From NCBI RefSeq assembly GCF_036226445.1, contig NZ_CP108474.1, forward strand, positions 868,001 through 932,000: a stretch of 64,000 bases of DNA. Direction: 5' to 3'. Position 1 is the first letter of the stretch. Each line of letters starts with the position of its first letter. A program made the translations under genes and the position numbers. Positions 58,662 to 64,000 of this stretch are shown in pieces. A model generated the notes under the pieces. That model saw nothing but the letters and a program-made list of their open reading frames with translations, ran no database searches and was not told the DNA's origin. The DNA comes from Streptomyces sp. NBC_01255. GTDB lineage: Bacteria > Actinomycetota > Actinomycetes > Streptomycetales > Streptomycetaceae.

Positions 58662-59427
58662 ACGCCGCCCTCGCCCAGAGGAAGCCGACCAGGAGGACGC
58701 CGATCAGCCATCCCATGGCGAGGTAGCCGCTGTTGCCGATCTCGCTGCCCATGAGGAGCCCGCGCACCGTGTCGATGACGGGCGTGAAGGGCTGGTACTC
58801 GGCGAACAGGCGCACCGCCGTCGGCATCGAGTCCGTGGGCACGAAGGCGCTGCTGACCAGCGGCAGCAACTGCAGTGGCAGCATGGCGGTGCCGGCGCCG
58901 CCAGGGCTCTTGGCCTGGGCCCCGAAGGCGATCGAGAGCCAGGTCAGAGCGATGCCGAGCAGAGTGAGCACGCCGAACGCGGCGAGCCATTCGACCGGGG
59001 TCGAGGTGGGGCTGAAGCCCATGAGCAGGGCCACCAGGAGGACGAGCGTGACGGTGGCCATCGTGCGGATGGTTCCGCCGATCACATGCCCGGTCAGCAC
59101 CGCGGAGCGCGAGATCGGCATGGTGCGGAATCGTTTGACGATGCCTTCCGTCAGGTCGACGCTCACCATCACCGCCGTGGTCCCGCCGCCGTAGCAGACC
59201 GTGAGCAGGATCATCGAGGGGGCGATGTAGTTCAGATACTCGGTGCGACCCGAACCGCCGCCCATTCCGGCGCCCATGGTGCCGCCGAGAATGTAGACGA
59301 ACATGAGCAGCAGGATGATGGGCGTCACCAGGCTGGAGACCAGCATGACGGGATAACGGATTCCGTGCCGCAGGCTGCGCCGCAGCATGGTCATCGAATC
59401 GGTGACCACGTAGGAGGAGCTGCTCAT
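58639..59427 (-). CDS. ABC-2 type transporter permease (DrrB-like)
   Basis: This 262-residue protein has six hydrophobic helices of an ABC-2 permease; a loop with M-G-A-G-M-G-G-G-S-G-R-T-E-Y lies between the first helices, and the pattern with L-L-M-F-V-Y-I-L-G-G and V-P-T-D-S-M-P is usual for daunorubicin-resistance DrrB-type proteins. It forms an exporter with the ATPase encoded just upstream (ATGA overlap at 59424). Such pairs export drugs or lipids; the substrate is unknown. The gene is 15 kb from the biosynthetic cluster, so a role in exporting the alkaloid is unproven. The 3' end overlaps the convergent metallophosphoesterase gene by 23 bp. Confidence 0.92.
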   Translation of the reverse strand: MSSSSYVVTDSMTMLRRSLRHGIRYPVMLVSSLVTPIILLLMFVYILGGTMGAGMGGGSGRTEYLNYIAPSMILLTVCYGGGTTAVMVSVDLTEGIVKRFRTMPISRSAVLTGHVIGGTIRTMATVTLVLLVALLMGFSPTSTPVEWLAAFGVLTLLGIALTWLSIAFGAQAKSPGGAGTAMLPLQLLPLVSSAFVPTDSMPTAVRLFAEYQPFTPVIDTVRGLLMGSEIGNSGYLAMGWLIGVLLVGFLWARAAFNRRGRG

Positions 59428-60377
59428 CGGGCGGACCCCTTCTGGGCGCTGCTCGGGTCGGTCAGAGCGAGGAACACGTCATCGAGGTCGGGAGAGTGGA
59501 CCGTCAATTCGTCGACCTCGACGGCCACGTCGTCCAGTGTGTCGAGCAGCGTCCGGAGGGAGCGGACACTGCCGTCGGTCGGGACCCTCAGCGCGAGGGA
59601 CTTCTCGTCCCTGGACACGTCGTCGAGGATGCGGGCCGCCGCCTCGAGGTGGCCGGTCTCGGCGAACTGCAGCCGGATGTAGCTTCCCGGGACGCGCCGC
59701 TTGAGTTCCTCGGCGGTGCCCTCGGCGACCAGGCTCCCGTGGTCGAGGACCGCGATGCGGTCGGCGAGCTGGTCCGCCTCTTCCAGGTACTGGGTGGTGA
59801 GGAAGACGGTGACGCCTTCGGCGACCAGGCCGCGGATGATGCCCCACATGGCGTGCCGGCTGCGGGGATCGAGGCCGGTGGTCGGTTCGTCGAGGAAGAT
59901 GATGCGCGGCCTGCCGACCAGCGTCATGGCGAGGTCGAGCCTGCGCCGCATGCCCCCGGAGTAGGTGAGGGCTCCCTTGTCCGCCGCGTCCACCAGGTCG
60001 AACTGCTCCAGCAGTTCGGCGGCTCGACGCCGGCCGCCGCTGCGGCCCAAGTGGTACAGGTCCGCCATCATGATCAGGTTCTCCCTGCCGGTGAGCAGGT
60101 TGTCCACCGCGGAGAACTGACCCGTGACGCCGATGGCCGCCCGGACCTCCGCGGCGTTCCGCGTGATGTCGTGGCCCGCGACGTGTACGTCACCCGCGTC
60201 CGCGTCGGTGAGCGTCGCCAGGATCTCGACGGTCGTCGTCTTGCCGGCTCCGTTGGGGCCGAGGAGCGAGAAGATGGTGCCGGCCGGGATGTCCAGGTCG
60301 ATGCCGTCGAGCACCACCTTGTCTCCGTACGCCTTGCGTAAGCCGGTCGCCTTGATTGCTGCGGGGGGCGTTGTCAC
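59424..60377 (-). CDS. ABC transporter ATP-binding protein (DrrA-like)
   Basis: This 317-residue ATPase has Walker A G-P-N-G-A-G-K-T near residue 38, a Q-loop G-Q-F-S-A, the signature Y-S-G-G-M near 143, Walker B I-I-F-L-D-E-P and the H-like switch T-T-Q. The C-terminal extension (about 235-317) is typical of DrrA exporters. It pairs with the permease encoded downstream, with which it shares an ATGA overlap. The start is GTG 60377 with AAAGGAGGGGA upstream. It follows a DUF4097 gene and a ribbon-helix-helix regulator gene on the same strand, so the four are probably one operon controlled by that regulator. Confidence 0.95.
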   Translation of the reverse strand: MTTPPAAIKATGLRKAYGDKVVLDGIDLDIPAGTIFSLLGPNGAGKTTTVEILATLTDADAGDVHVAGHDITRNAAEVRAAIGVTGQFSAVDNLLTGRENLIMMADLYHLGRSGGRRRAAELLEQFDLVDAADKGALTYSGGMRRRLDLAMTLVGRPRIIFLDEPTTGLDPRSRHAMWGIIRGLVAEGVTVFLTTQYLEEADQLADRIAVLDHGSLVAEGTAEELKRRVPGSYIRLQFAETGHLEAAARILDDVSRDEKSLALRVPTDGSVRSLRTLLDTLDDVAVEVDELTVHSPDLDDVFLALTDPSSAQKGSAR

Positions 60378-60426
60378 GTCCCCTCCTTTCCTTCCTGCCC
60401 GATGTGCGCGGGGGGTACGAACCCCG

Positions 60427-61290
60427 TCAGGAGTGGTGGATGTCGATCTGGCCGACCAGGGTGCGCAGGTGCAGCCTGACGGTCTCCTCGGACGCCCCGG
60501 GCCCGTCGGTGGAGTTCAGGGCGTTGCTCACCCCGCCCACCAGGGCGTGGGCGTCGACGTACGCCGCCGAGTCCTCGTGGACGCCGACCTCGATCGAGCC
60601 GCGGGCGGTTTCGAGCGTGACCGATCCTCGGGAGACTTCGCTGACGTGGATGTCGCCGTTGGCGTTCTTGATCTCGACGTCACCGTCGGCCCGGCCGACC
60701 GAGACGTCGCCGTTGGTCGCGTTCAGTGTCAGACCGCGTGAGACGTGGCCGACCTTGGTGACGCCGCTGAGGTTCTCGATCGTGGCGGAACCGTCGACGT
60801 CGGCGATACGCAGCTTGCCCTGCGCGACGGTGATGTCGACGTCTCCCAGGACACGCTTGATCGTGACGTTGCCGAGCCCCGCCTCCAGGCGAAGCCCCGC
60901 GGTCTCCTCCAGGCGGATGTCACCGCATCCCGACTCGAAGCGGAAGGAGCCGAGCCGCCCCTGCCCGTCGACGGATCCCACGGCCGCGTCACCCTGCACC
61001 CGGGAGCCGGCCGGCAGGGCGATCGTGATGTGGATCGACTCGTCGCTGGTGGTCTCGACGTTCTTCTGCTTGCCGAAGAGCCTGCGGCGCGGCTTGGGGC
61101 CGCGGATCTGCAACGTGCCGCCGCTGTAGTCGACTTCGGTCTCCTCGGCGGCCCGGCGACTGGCCTCGCTGCCGTTGCTCGGCCGGACCTCCACCACGGT
61201 GTCGGTGCGGTCGTCGGCACGGAGTTCGACGTCTCCGGCGGCGATGCCGATCCGGACGGAGATCGGGTCGGGGGTTTCGAATGTGGGCAT
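60427..61290 (-). CDS. DUF4097 beta-helix family protein
   Basis: This 287-residue protein consists of short repeated strands with V-x-I-x-x-A-x-G-x-V and G-D-V/I-x-I repeats (about residues 100-260), the pattern of DUF4097 proteins predicted to form a right-handed beta-helix. No signal peptide, membrane helix or catalytic motif is visible. The start is ATG 61290 with AAAGG nine bases upstream. Such genes often occur next to ABC exporters and a small DNA-binding protein in streptomycetes, as here. It may be a scaffold or sensor for the exporter; no activity is known. Confidence 0.85.
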   Translation of the reverse strand: MPTFETPDPISVRIGIAAGDVELRADDRTDTVVEVRPSNGSEASRRAAEETEVDYSGGTLQIRGPKPRRRLFGKQKNVETTSDESIHITIALPAGSRVQGDAAVGSVDGQGRLGSFRFESGCGDIRLEETAGLRLEAGLGNVTIKRVLGDVDITVAQGKLRIADVDGSATIENLSGVTKVGHVSRGLTLNATNGDVSVGRADGDVEIKNANGDIHVSEVSRGSVTLETARGSIEVGVHEDSAAYVDAHALVGGVSNALNSTDGPGASEETVRLHLRTLVGQIDIHHS

Positions 61291-61362
61291 GCCAAACGCC
61301 TTTCTGGGCAGTCCAAACGTGGTCGACGAGCGACTGGACCGGGACGGGACGACGAAGCCACG

Positions 61363-61404
61363 CGATGGAGCGCACTCGATGGGGCGGACTCGATGGGGCG
61401 GACT
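61363..61404. repeat. Three tandem 14-bp repeats in the operon spacer
   Basis: Three 14-bp units CGATGGRGCGSACT occur between the ribbon-helix-helix gene stop and the DUF4097 gene. They are non-coding and may be slippage products or a transcript-stability element. Confidence 0.75.
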
Positions 61405-61410
61405 CAGCCC

Positions 61411-61911
61411 TCAGCGGGACCAGCCGGAGTAGCCCTGACCGATCCGCAGCTCGCCTCCGGCGCGGGTGCCGCCTACGGCGGCGGTGACGACGCGGGCGAG
61501 CCATGCGTTCGCCGACAGGCCCTCAAGGCCCGCGACTTCGTCGACCAGCAGCTTGACGGACTCGGGAATACGAAGGGTGACACGCGCCATCGCGCCGTCC
61601 CCCGCGGGCGGTCCGGATGTCGGTGCGGCCGGAGCCGAACCGGCGGGTGCGGAGGGCGGGGAATCCTCCACCGGGACCGTGACCCGGAAATCGGGGTTGC
61701 TCCCCCGGAGAACCACGTCCACGGAACCCGGCTTCAGGTCCACGGCGATCTCCTCGGCCGCGGCCGACACCACTTCCAGCAGGGTGAGCCGGATCGCCGA
61801 CTCCAGCGGAATGGCGAACCGCTCAAGAAAGGCCTCTGCCTCCTCCCCTCCCGCTGTACCGGCAGCGGCGACCGCACGATTGAGACTCGCGACAAACGGC
61901 GCCAGATCCAT
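61411..61911 (-). CDS. Ribbon-helix-helix regulator (HicB-antitoxin-like C-terminal domain)
   Basis: This 166-residue protein has an N-terminal helical domain (about residues 1-80), a Pro/Ala-rich linker (about 85-108) and a C-terminal ribbon-helix-helix domain (A-R-V-T-L-R-I-P-E-S-V-K-L-L-V-D-E then a second helix, about 110-150), the fold used by Arc/CopG/HicB regulators. Annotation pipelines commonly call such proteins HicB antitoxins, but no HicA toxin gene is adjacent, so a plain repressor is more likely. It begins at ATG 61911, which overlaps the first of five TGACGTCA palindromes. These proteins bind as dimers to short repeats, so it probably regulates its own operon with DUF4097 and the DrrAB-like exporter. 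Confidence 0.85.
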   Translation of the reverse strand: MDLAPFVASLNRAVAAAGTAGGEEAEAFLERFAIPLESAIRLTLLEVVSAAAEEIAVDLKPGSVDVVLRGSNPDFRVTVPVEDSPPSAPAGSAPAAPTSGPPAGDGAMARVTLRIPESVKLLVDEVAGLEGLSANAWLARVVTAAVGGTRAGGELRIGQGYSGWSR

Positions 61912-62003
61912 GACGTCACCGTAGCGTCATGAGTGACGTCACTACAAGCGGCGATGACGTCACATCCATCGATCTGACGTCACCCTCGACCCGGCTGACG
62001 TCA
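61911..62003 (-). promoter_or_regulatory. Array of five TGACGTCA palindromes, operator of the exporter operon
   Basis: The 8-bp palindrome TGACGTCA occurs at 61911, 61934, 61955, 61975 and 61996, with start spacings of 23, 21, 20 and 21 bp, about two helical turns. The array fills the space between the pirin stop and the ribbon-helix-helix start codon, with the first copy on the ATG. On the minus strand a TTGTAG/TACGGT promoter with an 18-bp spacer overlaps the second copy, and its -10 lies 6 bp from the ATG, so the transcript may be leaderless. Confidence 0.85.
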
Positions 62004-62018
62004 CCCGCACGCCACGGG

Positions 62019-62984
62019 TCAGCGCACGCGCCCGCGGGCCTTCAGCTGGGTCGCCGGGAGCTCCGGGGCCGGAAGGCGGTCGCCGTCGTAGCCCTTCACC
62101 TCGCCGAAGCGGCCGCTGTCCACCCAGGCCTCGCGGGCCTCGCGGATCTCCTCGTCCGTGCGGCCGATGAAGTTCCACCACATGACGATCTCCTCCTCGA
62201 ACGGTTCACCGCCGAGGAGCATCAGGCCCGCGTCCGACAGGGCGCGCAGGGGCAGCTCGGTGCGGCCGCAGCCGAGGTACAGCATGGAGCCGGGCAGGAC
62301 CGGTACGCCGTCGACGTGGGCCTCGCCCGACATGGCCAGGACCGCGTACTCGAAGTCGGGCTCCAGCGGGAGGCTCGTCTCGGTGCCCGCCGTCAGCGTG
62401 AGGTCGGCTCCGACGAGCGGCGAGTACGTGGTGCCGGGCGAGGTGGCGCCGTCGAGGGCCCCGAGGATCACGGTGGCCGTGAGACCGGGGGCCGTGACCC
62501 GGGGCAGGTCGGCGTGGTGCTGGAAGTGGGGCTCCACGTGGCGGTGGGCGTCGGGGAGCGCGACCCAGAGCTGTGCGCCGTGGAGGAAGCGGGCGTGCGG
62601 GCGGGGGCTCTCCTCGGAGTGGGAGATCGCCCGGCCCGAGGTCATCAGGCCCAGCTCACGCGGGCGGACCGTCTGGAGGCTGCCGGTGGAGTCGCGGTGC
62701 AGGACCTCGCCCTCGTGGAGCCAGCTCACGGTCTGCAGCCCCATGTGCGGGTGGGGCGGGACCTGCATGCCGGGCTCGTCGGCGATGTCGTCGGGGCCGT
62801 AGTGGTCGACGAACGCCCAGGCGCCGACCATCCGCCGGCCGAGGTTCGGGAGCAGTCGGCGGACCTCGGTCGACTCCCCGAGCTGGACGCGCCGCGGGCT
62901 GAGGAGCTCTCGTACGGGCTCGGCGACGACGAAGCCGCGGCCACCGCACACCGTCAACGCGGCCTGACGATCAAGATTGCTCAT
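62019..62984 (-). CDS. Pirin family protein
   Basis: This protein of about 321 residues has two cupin domains. The N-terminal domain carries P-H-P-H-M-G-L-Q-T-V with the two His that hold the metal, and the following H-S-E-E motif with the third His and a Glu ligand, as in bacterial pirins and quercetinases. Pirins bind iron and can act as redox sensors or dioxygenases. The start is ATG 62984; a TTG nine bases upstream is a weaker alternative. An inverted repeat 17 bp upstream is a candidate operator. It is unrelated to the adjacent operon. Confidence 0.95.
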   Translation of the reverse strand: MSNLDRQAALTVCGGRGFVVAEPVRELLSPRRVQLGESTEVRRLLPNLGRRMVGAWAFVDHYGPDDIADEPGMQVPPHPHMGLQTVSWLHEGEVLHRDSTGSLQTVRPRELGLMTSGRAISHSEESPRPHARFLHGAQLWVALPDAHRHVEPHFQHHADLPRVTAPGLTATVILGALDGATSPGTTYSPLVGADLTLTAGTETSLPLEPDFEYAVLAMSGEAHVDGVPVLPGSMLYLGCGRTELPLRALSDAGLMLLGGEPFEEEIVMWWNFIGRTDEEIREAREAWVDSGRFGEVKGYDGDRLPAPELPATQLKARGRVR

Positions 62985-63000
62985 GACGCTCAACCTATCG

Positions 63001-63018
63001 TAGTGGAATGTTCAACTA
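63001..63018. promoter_or_regulatory. Inverted repeat, candidate MarR-type operator of the pirin gene
   Basis: TAGTGGAA-TG-TTCAACTA is an 18-bp inverted repeat with seven of eight positions matching. Its length and the TTGAA/TTCAA arms resemble operators of MarR-family redox regulators. It lies 17 bp upstream of the pirin start and 70 bp from the TPR gene. No MarR gene is in this window. Confidence 0.5.
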
Positions 63019-63087
63019 TCCAGGTTTGTTGACCTGGTCGACCGTCACACAGAGTGGCAGATCCGGGAAGCCGGAAGGGGAGAGCAA

Positions 63088-63432
63088 GTGAGCGACACGT
63101 ACTACGAGTTCGGAACGGCCGGGGAACGCTGGGACCGCGCACGGTTGTTCTTCGACGCGAAGGAGTACGGGACCGCCGTCCGTATCCTGCGCGGCCTCGT
63201 CGCCGAGCACCCGGAGCAGACGGCCCAGCGGCTCCTCCTCGCGCGTGCCTACTACCACTCCGCGCAGCTCACCCGGGCCGAGACCGAACTGCGGGCCGTC
63301 CTGGACCGCGACCCCGTCGAGCACTACGCCCGGCTGATGCTCGGACGCACGCTGGAGCGCCAGGGGCGCCCGGACGAGGCCGCGCCGCACCTGAGGATGG
63401 CCGCCGCGATGGCGGGCGAGACCCCGCCCTGA
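63088..63432 (+). CDS. Small tetratricopeptide-repeat protein
   Basis: This 114-residue soluble protein consists of about three TPR units (A-R-L-F-F-D-A-K-E-Y near 20, A-R-A-Y-Y-H-S-A-Q-L near 52, and A-R-L-M-L-G-R-T-L-E near 80). It starts at GTG 63088 with a GGGGAGAG box upstream. TPR proteins mediate protein contacts; the partner is unknown. It is divergent from the pirin gene, and the two may share an operator. Confidence 0.88.
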   Translation: MSDTYYEFGTAGERWDRARLFFDAKEYGTAVRILRGLVAEHPEQTAQRLLLARAYYHSAQLTRAETELRAVLDRDPVEHYARLMLGRTLERQGRPDEAAPHLRMAAAMAGETPP

Positions 63433-63482
63433 CGCCGTTCTGATACCCCCGCACGGTATGGTCGCGCCAGGAGGTCCTGGTC

Positions 63483-63911
63483 TTGCGTACACGTCGGGCG
63501 GCCCGCGGACAGCGCGGCATGCGAGCAGGAGGTGCCCTGGCGCACCTCCTGCTCGTCGTCGTGCTCGCGCTCGGGGTGTTCCTGATGCACGCCGTCGGCC
63601 ACCCCGAGGGCTCCGGCGGTACGACGGAGACCACCGCGGCCGCCCACCACTCCACCCCGGAGCCCGGCGCGCATGCCGCCGGCGGCGACGGCTCCGACGC
63701 GCGGCACGACCCCGGCGCGGGGATGGACATGACCACGCTGTGCGTGGCCGTTCTCGGCGCCTGGCTCCTCGCCGGGCTCGTCCGGGCCGCCCTGGCCCGA
63801 CGCCCCGACTGGCTCACCGTCGTCCTCGCGCGGCTCGTCCCCGCCCTGGGACCCCACGCGCCGCCGCGCAGACCTCCCGACCTCGCCCTGCTGTCCGTCC
63901 TGCGGATCTAG
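63483..63911 (+). CDS. DUF6153 family membrane protein
   Basis: This 142-residue protein has a basic N-terminus, a transmembrane helix at about 18-36, a His/Gly/Ala-rich extracytoplasmic loop with a G-M-D-M motif, and a second helix at about 82-100 containing L-C-V-A-V-L-G. It matches the DUF6153 family of Actinobacteria, which is often near copper- or redox-related genes; no function is known. The start at TTG 63483 is supported by an ideal AGGAGG eight bases upstream. The remaining bases to the window end show no gene start I would trust. Confidence 0.8.
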   Translation: MRTRRAARGQRGMRAGGALAHLLLVVVLALGVFLMHAVGHPEGSGGTTETTAAAHHSTPEPGAHAAGGDGSDARHDPGAGMDMTTLCVAVLGAWLLAGLVRAALARRPDWLTVVLARLVPALGPHAPPRRPPDLALLSVLRI

Positions 63912-64000
63912 GCCGTATCGCCACCGCGGGCGCCTCGCGCTGCCCGTGAACGCCTTCGACCTGACCTTTTTCCCGCCGGTACGGACACCCGTTCCGTACG

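Noticed and set aside
61911..62003. CRISPR array
   Set aside because: The repeats are only 8 bp, palindromic, with 12-15-bp spacers and no cas genes.

Overview
The window is very GC-rich, with dense genes, Shine-Dalgarno boxes of the AGGAGG type, GTG/TTG starts and families typical of streptomycetes (AfsR/SARP regulators, DUF6153, DUF6296, DUF4097, HPP). It is most likely a Streptomyces chromosome or a close relative. I see no rRNA, tRNA, CRISPR array or complete insertion sequence.

Region 1 (1-1290) holds housekeeping-like small genes: a truncated DUF7660-like gene, an HPP membrane protein and a DUF6296-like gene, closed by a strong hairpin terminator.

Region 2 (about 1359-43888) is a complete biosynthetic gene cluster for a reduced-nitrogen polyketide alkaloid. 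Three minus-strand genes encode a type I modular PKS with a KSQ loading module and five extension modules; the last carries a C-terminal thioester-reductase (TD) domain instead of a thioesterase. Reading domains and AT signatures gives acetate starter, four malonyl units and one methylmalonyl unit, with a ketone left at C5 because module 4 has no KR. The expected product is a 2-methyl-5-oxo-dodecatetraenal-type aldehyde. A class III aminotransferase would convert it to the amine, which can close on the C5 ketone to a six-membered cyclic imine with a heptatrienyl side chain (nigrifactin/coelimycin/argimycin/streptazone logic, with an extra ring methyl). Tailoring candidates are a two-component flavin monooxygenase, a Tat-exported flavin amine oxidase, an SDR, two paralogous SnoaL-like proteins and a DinB/maleylpyruvate-isomerase-like protein; a type II thioesterase is present for editing. 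A SARP-ATPase regulator is in the cluster, and 11-bp-spaced direct repeats (GTGACCA-type) lie upstream of the monooxygenase and the aminotransferase, with weaker versions upstream of the PKS and SDR genes, so a SARP regulon can be proposed from the sequence.

Region 3 (44028-53421) contains a beta-propeller membrane protein, a small membrane protein, a second AfsR-like regulator, an imine reductase divergent from a MerR regulator, a cytochrome P450 and an AI-2E-family transporter. The imine reductase and P450 are chemically suited to the alkaloid but may be independent.

Region 4 (53541-58661) is a tight three-gene operon: GMC oxidoreductase, patatin-like phospholipase and membrane-anchored metallophosphoesterase. 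Region 5 (58639-62003) is a minus-strand operon of a ribbon-helix-helix protein, a DUF4097 protein and a DrrAB-like ABC exporter, preceded by five TGACGTCA palindromes spaced two helical turns apart. Region 6 (62019-64000) holds a pirin, a TPR protein and a DUF6153 protein.
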